Positions 33,564 through 43,359 are shown, numbered from the stretch's first letter. The stretch is DNA of 45,563 nucleotides from Cryomorphaceae bacterium (GCA_003566715.1 PXCF01000035.1:1-45563), one strand, 5' to 3'. The notes: generated by a model not told the origin, from the letters alone. Numbers and translations are program-made.

Positions 33564-33764
33564 TTATTTTTGTTCACGTTTTTTCTCAATTTCCCTAAAA
33601 GCCTCTTCAGCATCTATATATTCCTGCTTGCCTTTTTTTGCGGCGTCATAGCTTTTAATGTCTTCTAGTTCCTCTAATTCATCTACCATTTTGTTGTACT
33701 TTTTAATGGGAAGTACAACAGCGAGCTTTTTGCCCCGATCGTCTGTAATATATTGTGTTTTCAT
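33564..33764 (-). CDS. Phd/YefM-family antitoxin
   Basis: 66 residues from MKTQYITDDRGKKLAVVLPI. The N-terminal strand-helix with VVLPIKKYNKMVDELEELED is the Phd/YefM DNA-binding and dimerisation fold; the charged C-terminal half (AFREIEKKREQK) would wrap the toxin. The frame could extend to 33806 but the Phd start is at 33764. A TATCTTTG promoter element lies 39 bases upstream. Toxin gene directly downstream. The antitoxin itself looks intact, as expected if the toxin has been lost or is only conditionally made. Confidence 0.88.
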   Translation of the reverse strand: MKTQYITDDRGKKLAVVLPIKKYNKMVDELEELEDIKSYDAAKKGKQEYIDAEEAFREIEKKREQK

Positions 33765-33803
33765 CTTTTTACTGCTTAAGAAAAATAAAAGTAAATCTAC
33801 ATA

Positions 33804-33811
33804 CAAAGATA
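33804..33811 (-). promoter_or_regulatory. Putative -7 element of the toxin-antitoxin unit
   Basis: Minus-strand TATCTTTG matches TAnnTTTG, 39 bases upstream of the antitoxin ATG. Phd-type antitoxins usually repress their own promoter; no clear operator palindrome was found. Confidence 0.45.
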
Positions 33812-33906
33812 CAGTATTTCAACAAAAAAATATTGTGTGATAATTTTTGTCTATAGTTGAATCATAATGGTATGCCAAAACTGAACAGATTAACCTTAAT
33901 CCCAAT

Positions 33907-33936
33907 AAAAAACCCGGACGAATAGCCCGGGTTTTT
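33907..33936 (-). terminator. Bidirectional terminator after the superoxide dismutase gene
   Basis: AAAAACCCGG (33908-33917) pairs perfectly with CCGGGTTTTT (33927-33936) around a nine-base loop. T runs flank both sides, so it can end transcripts from either direction. It lies 18 bases after the sod stop. Confidence 0.85.
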
Positions 33937-33954
33937 GATACTGAATTATGGCGG

Positions 33955-34560
33955 TTACAATGTATTCTCGTAACGCTTGCTTACCTCATCCCAGTTAATC
34001 ACATTGAAAAAGGCTTCAATGTAATCCGGGCGACGGTTTTGGTAGTTGAGGTAGTACGCGTGCTCCCATACGTCGATGCCGAGGACGGGCGTTCCGCAAT
34101 TGTCGGTCACGTCCATCAATGGGTTATCTTGATTGGGTGTACCACATACGGATAGCTTTCCGCCATCGCTGCATAGCCAGGCCCATCCGGAACCGAATTG
34201 CGTAGCCGCAGCATTGGAGAATGCATCCTTAAATTTTTCGAACGAACCGAAGTCGCGGTCAATGGCATCGGCCAATTTGCCTGAAGGGTTACCTCCGCCG
34301 TTGGGCGACATCACCGACCAAAACAAGGTGTGGTTGTAGTGACCACCGCCGTTGTTGCGAACACCTGCTCCGTGCTTACCAACATTCTGGAGAATTTCTT
34401 CGATGGACTTACCGGCCAAATCGGTGCCTTCAATAGCGGCGTTGAGTTTGGTGACGTATCCATTGTGGTGCTTACCGTGATGGATTTCCATCGTTTTGGC
34501 GTCGATATGCGGTTCTAACGCATCGTGTGCGTAGGGTAATTTGGGAAGTTCAAATGACAT
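33955..34560 (-). CDS. sodA: Superoxide dismutase, Mn/Fe family (Mn-type signature)
   Basis: 201 residues. It converts superoxide to hydrogen peroxide and oxygen. Metal ligands are in place: H27 (MEIHHGKHH), H77 ([11 protein letters not shown]), D163 and H167 ([10 protein letters not shown]). The GGHxNHxxFW form and Q144 in NQDNPLM point to the manganese subtype rather than iron. The sequence has no signal peptide, so it is cytoplasmic. Single-gene unit with its own promoter and terminator. Metal choice is inferred from motifs and may be cambialistic. Confidence 0.96.
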   Translation of the reverse strand: MSFELPKLPYAHDALEPHIDAKTMEIHHGKHHNGYVTKLNAAIEGTDLAGKSIEEILQNVGKHGAGVRNNGGGHYNHTLFWSVMSPNGGGNPSGKLADAIDRDFGSFEKFKDAFSNAAATQFGSGWAWLCSDGGKLSVCGTPNQDNPLMDVTDNCGTPVLGIDVWEHAYYLNYQNRRPDYIEAFFNVINWDEVSKRYENTL

Positions 34561-34593
34561 AATATTTCGATTTAAGTGTTAAAAAATGAAGTT

Positions 34594-34601
34594 CAAATAT
34601 A
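34594..34601 (-). promoter_or_regulatory. Putative -7 element of the superoxide dismutase gene
   Basis: Minus-strand TATATTTG matches TAnnTTTG, 33 bases upstream of the ATG. ATTTGAAC occurs twice in this leader (minus strand, around 34591-34598 and 34623-34630), which may be chance or a binding site. Confidence 0.45.
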
Positions 34602-34704
34602 TGACAAATTTGACGATAAAATGTTCAAATAATGGTGGGTGTCTTTAAAGTCCGATAGCTGCATTGGGGCAACACGTAGGATGCTCCTAATTGTCGTGTG
34701 TTAA

Positions 34705-34732
34705 GGGCTAGCGCAATGCTAGCCCCTACACC
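34705..34732 (+). repeat. REP-like intergenic hairpin, copy 2
   Basis: GGGCTAGC, loop GCAAT, GCTAGCCC, then CCTACACC. A perfect eight-pair stem, 6 bases beyond the pgk stop at 34738. It aligns without gaps with copies 1 and 3. Confidence 0.7.
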
Positions 34733-34737
34733 ATCCA

Positions 34738-35919
34738 TTAATTCCTAATTGCTGCTATGCCTGGTAATTCTTTTCCTTCGAGGTATTCCAGCATGGCGCC
34801 GCCGCCGGTGGATACGTAGCTGACGCGATCGGCCAGGTTGAATTGCTTGACTGCCGCCACGGAGTCGCCGCCACCGACCAAACTGAAGGCGCCGTTTTCG
34901 GTGGATTGCGCCACGGATTCCCCGACTTTTTGGGTACCGGCGGCAAAAGGCGCCATTTCAAAGACGCCTAACGGGCCGTTCCACAATATGGTTTTGGCAA
35001 AGCTCAGGACGTTGTTGAAGTGACTAATGGATTTTGGCCCAATGTCCAATCCCATGAATCCATCGGGAATTTCGTCGATGGCTGTGACATTTGTTTTGGC
35101 CGTTTCGCTAAAGGCGTCGGCATTGACCGAGTCTATTGGCAAGTGAATCTTTACGTTTTGCTCCTCCGCTGTTTTTAAAATATCCCTAGCCAAATCGAGA
35201 TAATCCTCTTCAACCAATGAGTTACCCACTTTCCCTCCTTTTGCTTTCACGAAGGTGTACGCCATGCCACCACCAATAATGATGTGGTCAACATTGGGCA
35301 TGAGGTTTTTGAGAATGGTAATCTTCGAGCTCACCTTGGCGCCACCTACGATGGCAATGGTTGGGGTTTTGTTGCTGTTTAGAACCTGATCGACACTATC
35401 TATTTCCGATTGCATGCACAGTCCAAATGCACGTGCATTGGGGAAGTGTTTGGCAATAACCGCCGTAGAAGCATGTGCGCGGTGCGCGGTGCCAAAGGCG
35501 TCGTTGATGTAAACATCACCCAATTCGGCCAATGAAGCCGCAAAGTCTTCGTCACCGGCTTCTTCACCCGCGTGAAAGCGAAGGTTTTCCAATAACAATA
35601 CGTTGCCGGGTTGTAATTGTGTAATGGCATCTTGGGCTTCTTTACCCACACAGTCGACGACAAAAGCAACCTCAGCATCCAAGCGTTCACCAATGGCTTT
35701 GGCTACCGTTGCCAAGCTCATGTCGGGATTGGGCTTGCCTTTAGGACGGCCTCGGTGCGACATTAAAATGACTTTTGCGCCGCGCGACTGTAAATCGCGA
35801 ATGGTAGGCAGTGTTGCATCGATGCGTGAATGATCGCTGATTTCGCCCTGGTCGTTGAACGGTACATTTACGTCCACGCGGACAAGTACGCGTTTGTTGT
35901 TAACTTCTAAATCTTTCAT
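34738..35919 (-). CDS. pgk: Phosphoglycerate kinase
   Basis: 393 residues, normal length. It transfers phosphate between 1,3-bisphosphoglycerate and ADP in glycolysis and gluconeogenesis. N-terminal substrate-binding motifs KRVLVRVDVNVPF, SHRGRP and LLLENLRFH, then AIVGGAKVSSKI, IIGGGMAYTF and the nucleotide-binding GGGDSVAA near the end. It is last in a fumC-lpxH-pgk minus-strand run, starting 23 bases after lpxH. Confidence 0.98.
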   Translation of the reverse strand: MKDLEVNNKRVLVRVDVNVPFNDQGEISDHSRIDATLPTIRDLQSRGAKVILMSHRGRPKGKPNPDMSLATVAKAIGERLDAEVAFVVDCVGKEAQDAITQLQPGNVLLLENLRFHAGEEAGDEDFAASLAELGDVYINDAFGTAHRAHASTAVIAKHFPNARAFGLCMQSEIDSVDQVLNSNKTPTIAIVGGAKVSSKITILKNLMPNVDHIIIGGGMAYTFVKAKGGKVGNSLVEEDYLDLARDILKTAEEQNVKIHLPIDSVNADAFSETAKTNVTAIDEIPDGFMGLDIGPKSISHFNNVLSFAKTILWNGPLGVFEMAPFAAGTQKVGESVAQSTENGAFSLVGGGDSVAAVKQFNLADRVSYVSTGGGAMLEYLEGKELPGIAAIRN

Positions 35920-35942
35920 AATGATATGCTTTAATGCGTTTT

Positions 35943-36725
35943 TTATTCTTTTTGTGATATTTCGGAACCTACAAAAAACAAAGGTTTCTCAAAAGCTTTA
36001 AGCTCGAATTGTCCGTCGTGCATCACGCCGTAGGTAAAGTATTTCAGCCAGTCACCAAGGTTATAATACCTCCCGCCTTCCGGAATGTCGGCGATGATGG
36101 GCAGATGACGGTGACCAAATATGAAGTAATCGACCGGTTCACCTTCCTTCTGGTAATCGCGTGCGTACTGATACAACCACTCGTTTTCCAGTCCGTTGAA
36201 GTCGCTGTCGGATGTGCCCGTCTTAGCCCGACTGCTGCGCGAGAAGTAATTGGCCATACCGATACCGGTATTGGGGTGTAGGCGGGCAAAACACCACTGC
36301 AAAAAGCGGTTGGTAAAAATCTTCTTGATGAATTTATACCCGTGGTCGCCCGGACCTAAGCCATCGCCGTGACCGACGAGCAACTTTTTCCCTTGTATCT
36401 CAAACCGCTGTGGCTGATGGTAGACCTCCGCGCCAATTTCCTCTTTGAGATAATCAAACACCCACAAATCGTGGTTGCCGGTAAAAAAGTGGACGGGTAT
36501 GCCGCGATCGTGCAACTCGGCCAGTCGTCCAAGTGTTCTTACGTGTCCACGGGGAACGGCACGCTTGTATTCAAACCAAAAATCAAACAAATCACCGACC
36601 ACATACAGCGCCTCCATATCGTCGACACAGGCATCCAGCCAGCGCAGAAATCGGCGCTCGCGCTCGTGCGAAGCGGCCAAATCCGGGGCGCCCAGATGCA
36701 GGTCAGAAATGAAGTAAGTAGTCAA
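35943..36725 (-). CDS. lpxH: UDP-2,3-diacylglucosamine diphosphatase
   Basis: 260 residues. LpxH hydrolyses UDP-2,3-diacylglucosamine to lipid X in lipid A synthesis. The calcineurin-type metal motifs are visible: DLHLG (D8, H10), GDLFDFWFE (D45), GNHD at 83-86, GHGD at 118-121 and GHRH. The frame opens with a TTG codon at 36725; no ATG or GTG lies between it and the fumC stop 12 bases upstream, and the next in-frame Met would remove the metal site. The TTG start suggests low translation, possibly coupled to fumC. Confidence 0.94.
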   Translation of the reverse strand: MTTYFISDLHLGAPDLAASHERERRFLRWLDACVDDMEALYVVGDLFDFWFEYKRAVPRGHVRTLGRLAELHDRGIPVHFFTGNHDLWVFDYLKEEIGAEVYHQPQRFEIQGKKLLVGHGDGLGPGDHGYKFIKKIFTNRFLQWCFARLHPNTGIGMANYFSRSSRAKTGTSDSDFNGLENEWLYQYARDYQKEGEPVDYFIFGHRHLPIIADIPEGGRYYNLGDWLKYFTYGVMHDGQFELKAFEKPLFFVGSEISQKE

Positions 36726-36737
36726 TATTTCAATTGT

Positions 36738-38132
36738 TTATTTACGACCTACCATGTCCTCCGGCCGAACCCACTGGTCAAATTCCTCGCCGGTGAGTAG
36801 GCCAAGATTGATGGCTTCCTCGCGCAGCGTCGTTCCGTTTTTATGGGCCGTTTTGGCAATCAGTGCCGCATTCTCGTAACCTATCTTGGTGTTGAGCGCG
36901 GTAACCAGCATCAAGCTGTTGTCTAAGTGGCGTTTGATGACTTCGTGATTGGGCTCAATACCTACGGCGCAGTTGTCGTTAAACGAGACACAGGCATCAC
37001 CGATGAGGCGTGCGCTTTGCAAAACGGCTGCGGCCATTACGGGTTTAAACACGTTGAGCTCGTAGTGACCCTGCATACCCCCGGTGGTAACGGTTACATC
37101 GTTGCCCATCACTTGCGCACAAACCATGGTCAATGCCTCGGCTTGGGTGGGGTTCACTTTTCCCGGCATAATGGATGATCCGGGTTCGTTGGCGGGAATG
37201 ATGATTTCACCAATCCCCGAGCGCGGACCGGAGGCCAATAAGCGAATGTCGTTGCCTATTTTATTGAGGGAAACGGCCAACTGCTTAAGCGCGCCATGGG
37301 TTTCTACCAATGCGTCGTGCGCGGCCAATGCCTCAAATTTGTTTTCGGCCGTACGGAATGGCAGTCCCGTAAAATCGGCAATATACGTGGCCACTTTTTC
37401 GGCGTAGCCCTTAGGGGTGTTGATGCCGGTTCCAACGGCGGTTCCGCCCAGTGCCAATTCCGATAAGTGGTCGAGGGTGTTTTGCAAAGCTTTAATGCCG
37501 TGGTCTAACTGTGACACATAACCGGAAAACTCTTGTCCAAGGGTCAATGGCGTAGCGTCCATCAAGTGGGTACGACCAATCTTTACCACGTCTTTAAACG
37601 CTTCCGATTTCGCGGCCAATGTATCGCGGAGTTTTTTCACTCCGGGAATGGTCGTTTCCACCACTTTCTTGTATACGGCAATGTGCATGGCCGTGGGGTA
37701 GGTATCGTTGCTCGATTGAGATTTATTGACGTCGTCGTTGGGGTGGATGAAGCGCTCACCTTCGCCCAAGGTGTTTCCATCGAGTACGTGTGCGCGATTA
37801 GACACCACCTCATTCATGTTCATGTTGGACTGTGTACCGCTACCGGTTTGCCAGATGACGAGTGGAAACTGCTCGTCGTGCTTGCCTTCTAAGACTTCAT
37901 CACATACCTGTGCAATGAGATCGCGTTTTCTCTCTTCCATCACCCCTAAGGCGCAATTGGTATAGGCGGCGGCTTTTTTGAGGTAGGCAAAACCATAGAT
38001 TACTTCCAGTGGCATGGTTGCTTCCGGCCCGATTTTAAAGTTTGAACGGCTGCGTTCGGTTTGCGCGCCCCAGTATTTGTCGGCAGGCACGTTCACCTCG
38101 CCCATGGTGTCTTTCTCTACGCGGTATTCCAT
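36738..38132 (-). CDS. fumC: Class II fumarate hydratase
   Basis: 464 residues. Interconverts fumarate and malate in the TCA cycle. The signature [15 protein letters not shown], the [10 protein letters not shown] segment and the [14 protein letters not shown] stretch are intact. The start at 38132 ([16 protein letters not shown]) is the family start; the frame runs on to 38291 but crosses its own promoter. First gene of the fumC-lpxH-pgk run. Confidence 0.98.
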   Translation of the reverse strand: MEYRVEKDTMGEVNVPADKYWGAQTERSRSNFKIGPEATMPLEVIYGFAYLKKAAAYTNCALGVMEERKRDLIAQVCDEVLEGKHDEQFPLVIWQTGSGTQSNMNMNEVVSNRAHVLDGNTLGEGERFIHPNDDVNKSQSSNDTYPTAMHIAVYKKVVETTIPGVKKLRDTLAAKSEAFKDVVKIGRTHLMDATPLTLGQEFSGYVSQLDHGIKALQNTLDHLSELALGGTAVGTGINTPKGYAEKVATYIADFTGLPFRTAENKFEALAAHDALVETHGALKQLAVSLNKIGNDIRLLASGPRSGIGEIIIPANEPGSSIMPGKVNPTQAEALTMVCAQVMGNDVTVTTGGMQGHYELNVFKPVMAAAVLQSARLIGDACVSFNDNCAVGIEPNHEVIKRHLDNSLMLVTALNTKIGYENAALIAKTAHKNGTTLREEAINLGLLTGEEFDQWVRPEDMVGRK

Positions 38133-38159
38133 TGTGATATGAATTGTTTTTTTGTGTTG

Positions 38160-38167
38160 CAAAGGTA
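38160..38167 (-). promoter_or_regulatory. Putative -7 element of fumC
   Basis: Minus-strand TACCTTTG matches TAnnTTTG, 27 bases upstream of the fumC ATG. Confidence 0.5.
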
Positions 38168-38232
38168 ATGTGTAGAGGTTAATATTATTGTTGTGATGGG
38201 CAAGGCCGTCCATAACTAAATTATTGAATCCG

Positions 38233-38240
38233 TATATTTG
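38233..38240 (+). promoter_or_regulatory. Putative -7 element of the 38267 gene
   Basis: TATATTTG matches TAnnTTTG, 26 bases upstream of the ATG at 38267, and forms a divergent pair with the fumC element. Confidence 0.5.
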
Positions 38241-38266
38241 TCTGCGTGAACCCTTATCAATAAAAA

Positions 38267-39049
38267 ATGAAACAACCATTCCTAAGCACACTGATTTTAT
38301 CGTTGGTCATTTCCCTTGGATACAGTCAAAGTAAGTGCGACATCGTAAATCATTATGAAGATTTTATTTCTATCGAAAAATCTAATTATAACGGTAGGGA
38401 TTTCATCACCTTAAATGCTGTAAAACACGATAAAGAAAGTTGTTTTTCTGAGCTGGTTAACGCTAATCTCAATTTGATAGATTACCTGTTAGAGAACTTT
38501 TCAATGAATGAAAACCAAAGCAACCTATTGGCTTTAAATGATAATAACGAAATCAGTAGAATCTACTTTCAGCGATTAACAAATGACAGTATGTTCAATG
38601 CCGTTATGGTTGACTTTGCCAATAAGTCCATCGATGAAGCTACACCTAAGGACTCTGTTTCCATGGATAAATTATTGAATACTGCGGTAAAGTTTTTTTA
38701 CATTCCAGATATAAATAACGATGGGCATTACATGGTAAAAATTTGTATAGGCATCAACGGTCTTCGCCATACTGAAAGTGAGAGGGAGCCGTTTTTAGAA
38801 GCGTTTTCATTTACTTCTATTTGGAAACATTACATGGGAGGAGGTGAGTTTAGCATTTACGATGAATTCGTCAACAACGTAAAACAGCTTTATAAACTGA
38901 ATCTTGGCGTCGAAAAAGAGGAACAATTACTACGCGCTCAAGGCGCTTTATTCATGCTTATGAGAAACAATGACCTTCTGAAAGACATGTTGAAAAGCGA
39001 ATACGAAAAACAAAAAGCGTTTTTGCCTTTTGTGTTGGTTAGCGAATAA
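38267..39049 (+). CDS. Exported protein of unknown function
   Basis: 260 residues. Signal peptide [20 protein letters not shown], no lipobox. The mature protein is mixed, mostly helical in the last third ([20 protein letters not shown]), with two cysteines near the start (KCDIV and ESCFSEL), a third in KICIGIN, and a central [20 protein letters not shown] segment whose DINNDGH is reminiscent of a calcium-binding loop. I recognise no family. It has its own promoter divergent from fumC and is followed after 32 bases by a transporter gene on the same strand. Confidence 0.8.
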   Translation: MKQPFLSTLILSLVISLGYSQSKCDIVNHYEDFISIEKSNYNGRDFITLNAVKHDKESCFSELVNANLNLIDYLLENFSMNENQSNLLALNDNNEISRIYFQRLTNDSMFNAVMVDFANKSIDEATPKDSVSMDKLLNTAVKFFYIPDINNDGHYMVKICIGINGLRHTESEREPFLEAFSFTSIWKHYMGGGEFSIYDEFVNNVKQLYKLNLGVEKEEQLLRAQGALFMLMRNNDLLKDMLKSEYEKQKAFLPFVLVSE

Positions 39050-39081
39050 TTATTTTTGAGCCACCAAAAAAACCCACTTTC

Positions 39082-40503
39082 ATGGCCTCCAACGACTCCC
39101 GCTATGCCGCCATTCGCTTATACAAAAAACTGAAGCTCGGTTGGCTCTTTAATACATCCACCTTTATTGGAAACTTGGTGATTGCTGCGGGGCTGACCTA
39201 TTTCTTTCGCCAGCTCGGTTATGGCAATGCGGTTGATTTTGTCTTTCTCATTGCCGTATTGTCGATAGGCTTATGGGTAACGGAAGCTGTGCCACCCTTT
39301 GCTGTAGGTATTTTTATCGTGTGTATGATGTTGTTTGGTTTTGGCACCGATTTCATCATCGACGAATCGGCGCCGGTGGAGTTGTACGTTGGCACATGGA
39401 CCAGTAACGTGATTTGGTTGCTTTTGGGCGGGTTTTTTCTTGCGGAAGGGATGAAGCAAGCACAGCTCGATCGGAGTTTATTTTCTTTTACCGTACGTCG
39501 GTTTGGTAGAAGTCCGCAGCGCTTACTTCTCGGTTTGATGATGGTTACCGCGCTGGGGAGCATGATTATGTCCAATACCGCCACCTCAGCCATGATGATA
39601 TCTTCCATTACCCCATTGATATACGTCATGGGCGCCAAAACCAGTTACGCACGAGCACTGCTTACGGGCATACCGGCAGCGGCAACCGTAGGTGGGATTG
39701 GCACAATCATCGGGAGCACGCCCAACGCCATTGCCGTGGGGGCACTAGCAGAGCAAGGCATCAACATCACCTTTGTGGAGTGGATGATGGTGGGCTTTCC
39801 TACGGGCTTGATTCTGGTCTATATGTTTTACCGCTACTTGGTGAAAAAAATGAACATTCGCGAAGCTACGGTTGATGCTTCGCTTATTCCCAAAAGCGAT
39901 ACACCCGCAGAGCCGTTTAAGCGCCGGGCCGTGATTTTTACCCTGTTTGTAACCATTGGCTTGTGGGTTACCGAGCCCCTTCATGGCATACCGGTAGCCG
40001 CCACCTCAGCGGTTCCCATTTTACTGCTCACCATGACCCAAGTGATTGGCACCGATGAAGTGCGCGCATTGCCGTGGGACACCCTCATGCTGGTTGCCGG
40101 TGGATTGGCTTTGGGCATTGCTTTGGTGGATGTAGGACTGGCCGACATCATCATGGAAAAAATCAACAGTTTACCTGTTGCCGTATTTACGGTGGTTTTC
40201 CTCTTCGCATTTATTGGTGTATTGCTATCCAATGTGATGAGTAACACCGCGGCGTCGTCTATTTTGATCCCTTTGGCGGTTACCCTGCCCGGTGCTTTTG
40301 GAATTGCAACACCGGTTATTGTTGCCATCAGCTGCTCGTGTGCGCTATTTCTACCTGTATCTACGCCATCCAACGCCGTGGCCTATGCAACGGGCTTAAT
40401 CGAGCAAAAAGAGTTTCGTCGAGGAGGCGTTTATTTTGTCATTGCCGGGCCTTTAGCGGCTTGTGCGGCCGTGGCGTTGTGGGTTTGGTTGTATATGGGG
40501 TAG
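39082..40503 (+). CDS. SLC13/DASS-family anion:Na+ symporter
   Basis: 473 residues with about twelve membrane helices. The two SNT sodium-binding motifs of the divalent anion symporter family are present: MSNTATSAMM near residue 163 and MSNTAASSIL near 387. GIGTIIGSTPNAIAVG and LFLPVSTPSNAVAY are the paired hairpin tips. These carriers import dicarboxylates, citrate or sulfate with sodium; the substrate cannot be chosen from the sequence. Given fumC nearby, a C4-dicarboxylate is plausible but speculative. Confidence 0.93.
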   Translation: MASNDSRYAAIRLYKKLKLGWLFNTSTFIGNLVIAAGLTYFFRQLGYGNAVDFVFLIAVLSIGLWVTEAVPPFAVGIFIVCMMLFGFGTDFIIDESAPVELYVGTWTSNVIWLLLGGFFLAEGMKQAQLDRSLFSFTVRRFGRSPQRLLLGLMMVTALGSMIMSNTATSAMMISSITPLIYVMGAKTSYARALLTGIPAAATVGGIGTIIGSTPNAIAVGALAEQGINITFVEWMMVGFPTGLILVYMFYRYLVKKMNIREATVDASLIPKSDTPAEPFKRRAVIFTLFVTIGLWVTEPLHGIPVAATSAVPILLLTMTQVIGTDEVRALPWDTLMLVAGGLALGIALVDVGLADIIMEKINSLPVAVFTVVFLFAFIGVLLSNVMSNTAASSILIPLAVTLPGAFGIATPVIVAISCSCALFLPVSTPSNAVAYATGLIEQKEFRRGGVYFVIAGPLAACAAVALWVWLYMG

Positions 40504-40530
40504 AATGTCTTTTCACAACCCCTTCCACCA

Positions 40531-41460
40531 CTACTGAATTTGCAACTTTGTCGTTGAAATCCCCCCACTGGTACTTTCTATCCTCATCACATACATCCCG
40601 GATGCAAAGCCACTGATACTTAAAGTCACTTCCTCATCTTTGTCATTGTTTTGCTGATGCAACAAGACATTTCCGCGAAGATCATACAATTTTACCGACT
40701 GAATGGGGTGTGATTTTGAACGAATAAAAACGTCATCTACTGCCGGATTGGGGAATATATCATAAGAGGCTTTTTCAAATGATTCTACGCCAATGGTTGA
40801 ACCAACCCAACACGTATCGCCCCAACCAGCGCCTTGGTATAATTGAGTCCCTGATTTCCAAACACATAGTGAGTATGCAAGAATACCTTCAAGTGCTACC
40901 ATATTTATTCCCCTCTCCGACCCTAAACCTTCTATCCAAACAATAGGCATATAATTGATGCATGCCCAATGAACACCCTGTGTAATATGTTGCAAGTGTA
41001 TTTCTTTTCTCGGGGTTCCTTCTAAATCTATAAAGGTATCAACTTGATTAACAATATAACTTTGAAGTGAATCACACAATGTAGACGTTTCTCTATTATT
41101 AGCAAAAACAGTCACCGTATCACCGGCCATTACTGAATAATCATACCACAGGTATTCTAAAGAGTCAACAAAAATCCAGACCTTGCCATTAATGGTATCT
41201 TCACGAGCCAGTATGGGGTTGCCAATCGGATCGCTACTAGGCCAATTTCCCGGTAAAAGCACTCCGTCTAGCTTGTAGTAGGTAGTACCATTGATGAGCG
41301 AATCTGCTCCGGACATAGAGATGGAGTCTGAAAATCCGCCGGCAGTATGGTAACCAAAATGCTGTGTCCAAACTTTTCCCGGTTCCAACATGGGTTTGTA
41401 TTGGCCTTTTAGCACAAACTGAGAAAATAGGATGCTGAGGAGAATTATGGTTTTATTCAT
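40531..41460 (-). CDS. T9SS type A sorting-domain protein of unknown function
   Basis: 309 residues from ATG at 41460 (MNKTIILLSILFSQFVLKGQ, signal peptide); the codon two residues earlier at 41466 is possible. The body (about 20-225) is beta-rich with WTQHFGYHTAGGFSDSISM, several Asp/Ser stretches and a WVSYxx-like CVWKSGTQLYQGAGWGDTCW end; a domain of this form precedes many Bacteroidetes sorting signals. The C-terminal sorting domain begins YDIFPNPAVDDVFIRS and ends ISTTKLQIQ. Exported to the surface or medium by T9SS. Function unknown. Confidence 0.85.
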   Translation of the reverse strand: MNKTIILLSILFSQFVLKGQYKPMLEPGKVWTQHFGYHTAGGFSDSISMSGADSLINGTTYYKLDGVLLPGNWPSSDPIGNPILAREDTINGKVWIFVDSLEYLWYDYSVMAGDTVTVFANNRETSTLCDSLQSYIVNQVDTFIDLEGTPRKEIHLQHITQGVHWACINYMPIVWIEGLGSERGINMVALEGILAYSLCVWKSGTQLYQGAGWGDTCWVGSTIGVESFEKASYDIFPNPAVDDVFIRSKSHPIQSVKLYDLRGNVLLHQQNNDKDEEVTLSISGFASGMYVMRIESTSGGISTTKLQIQ

Positions 41461-41611
41461 AGCCACTTTTTGTTTATTGCTTATTGACTTACCTGCTTTT
41501 GAGGAATCAAGGCTCTGTCCCTATTTGGCGCAAACATTAGGGCAATATTTTTTAAACGATGTCTCAAAGATGGTTTATCTGAAGGAGAATATGCTGCATG
41601 TCCGATGGTGC

Positions 41612-43261
41612 TTACTTCCTATTCGCCACCGTCATCTTTTGCTGCTCCACTCTTCCATTGAGCGGATATTCTAAACGAACAACGTAATTACCCGGCGCGA
41701 GTCCTGCCTGACTGACCAAATGCTCTCCATGACCACGCTCCTCAATCACACAAACGCCTAGCATGTTATAGACGCGCAATACATGGGGTTCACCGGTACC
41801 AACGGCGGTAAAAGTACCGTTGTTGGGGTTGGGGTAAATGCGCAGACTGATGGGTGATTGGTCTTCCATGTGGGTTGAAAATACCGGACAGTCGTCGGAA
41901 TGAATAACAAAGGTGTAATGCGGGGCGACGTCAAAACCACATTCGTTGATCAGAGTATTGTTATCGGTGCCGGTGCGAATGCTTGCAAGGAAATCGCCAT
42001 TGCCGGGCAGAGGATTGTGGAGCATCAATGTTATGTGATCGGTAGTTTGTGGAGGGGTGCAATTAGGAATGGCCGCTGATATGGGTACCAGAACAGAGTC
42101 GGGTGATAAAATTCGGAAATCGCTGCCATCCGGTGCAATGGTGTTACAGCGGATGTTGTTTTCAAAATACAAATCAATGGAGTTTGATAGGCAGTTGTAT
42201 GAAACCCTGTGCAAAGAAACCTCGGCTGAAGAACCGGATCCGGCAACGGTATCTGCATTTGGTATCAGCAAGACATCTTCCATGCGGTTAAGAATACTTG
42301 CCGGGTAGTTTTGCTTGGGGTGGTGGTTGTTTGACAAATCAGGCCCATCAATTACATTAGGACGGCATGAGCCTCCAATGGACGCCCAGCCTTCTACGTA
42401 GCTGCTGCCCACTTTTACATAGGCATTTAACTGGTTAACCCAGCGGTATTCTATCACTTCAAATGCGTAGATGAAGTTTCCGGAGGCACTTGTCGATTTA
42501 AAAAGAATTTCTCCGGTCTGTTGATCAATGGTAGTGCCCGGTAATTCAGCAGGAAAGGGTTGATCAAACGTGTAAGGGGGATCATAGCTCACGTTAAAAG
42601 CTGTGTCGCAACTGTTGCCATTAGAAACGTAATCAAAGGCATATTGTAAGGAATCTCCATCGGGTTCAATGGCGTAGTGGTTGATGCTGACATTTTGACT
42701 TTGGCACAAGTTGATGACGGCTTCATTAAAAACAAATTGCGGAGAGGTGTTTTCACCGCGTGTGTTGTTTAAGAGTGCTTCCAATCTGTTGGTAATTCCG
42801 GTTCCTCCAAACACATTTGCAAAGTTTGCATATCCGACACGACAGCATACCATGGCGTATTTGAATGAAAAATCGGAGCATGTACCTGGAAGTTCAACAA
42901 ACCCCTCCAACTTATGCTCAAAGAAGTCCGTGGTGTTGGGGTTAAGGGTAACACAATTTGCATTTTCTCCCACCGCTGTTCCGTTTGGCGGATATCCGGG
43001 AGCGAGGCCAATAGTTACTGTCTGATTAGGAAAGCAAGAAGAGGTGATGCACACCGTAGGGCCAAGAACATTGTTGAAAGTTGTATACCGAGTAGTTCGG
43101 TACAAGGTAATATTGATTTTGTAATGATGGGGTATTCCCGATGTATCTCCAATGTATTCGTAAGACATGGTGCCGCCAACCAAGTGAGAGGCATTTAAAG
43201 GGGAGTCAAAATGGCTCAAAAATATCAATAAAACAACGGCGTATTTAATCAGCGCTTTCAT
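41612..43261 (-). CDS. Large T9SS cargo of the ASHLVGG adhesin/gliding type
   Basis: 549 residues. Signal peptide ending LNA, then SHLVGGTMSYEYIG at the mature N-terminus; this opening (ASH-[IL]-VGG-x-[IM]-x-Y) is characteristic of long Bacteroidetes cell-surface proteins, many annotated as gliding-motility associated. A cysteine-rich beta-sandwich-like region (about 50-330) includes CFPNQTVTIGLAPGYPP, MVCCRVGYANF and EPDGDSLQYAFDYVS. The last 80 residues form a T9SS type A sorting domain (LRIYPNPNNGTFTAVG to QQKMTVANRK). Length is short for the group, which often exceeds 1000 residues. No evidence here for motility itself. Confidence 0.88.
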   Translation of the reverse strand: MKALIKYAVVLLIFLSHFDSPLNASHLVGGTMSYEYIGDTSGIPHHYKINITLYRTTRYTTFNNVLGPTVCITSSCFPNQTVTIGLAPGYPPNGTAVGENANCVTLNPNTTDFFEHKLEGFVELPGTCSDFSFKYAMVCCRVGYANFANVFGGTGITNRLEALLNNTRGENTSPQFVFNEAVINLCQSQNVSINHYAIEPDGDSLQYAFDYVSNGNSCDTAFNVSYDPPYTFDQPFPAELPGTTIDQQTGEILFKSTSASGNFIYAFEVIEYRWVNQLNAYVKVGSSYVEGWASIGGSCRPNVIDGPDLSNNHHPKQNYPASILNRMEDVLLIPNADTVAGSGSSAEVSLHRVSYNCLSNSIDLYFENNIRCNTIAPDGSDFRILSPDSVLVPISAAIPNCTPPQTTDHITLMLHNPLPGNGDFLASIRTGTDNNTLINECGFDVAPHYTFVIHSDDCPVFSTHMEDQSPISLRIYPNPNNGTFTAVGTGEPHVLRVYNMLGVCVIEERGHGEHLVSQAGLAPGNYVVRLEYPLNGRVEQQKMTVANRK

Positions 43262-43351
43262 GCTAAGTTTTTTAATTCAATATTAATCAATCTATTTAAA
43301 CGCGTTGATCGCCTTCAAAATTCTTGCAAAAACAACAGACACCACAGCATA

Positions 43352-43359
43352 CAAAAGTA
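43352..43359 (-). promoter_or_regulatory. Putative -7 element of the ASHLVGG gene
   Basis: Minus-strand TACTTTTG matches TAnnTTTG, 90 bases upstream of the ATG at 43261. Confidence 0.4.
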
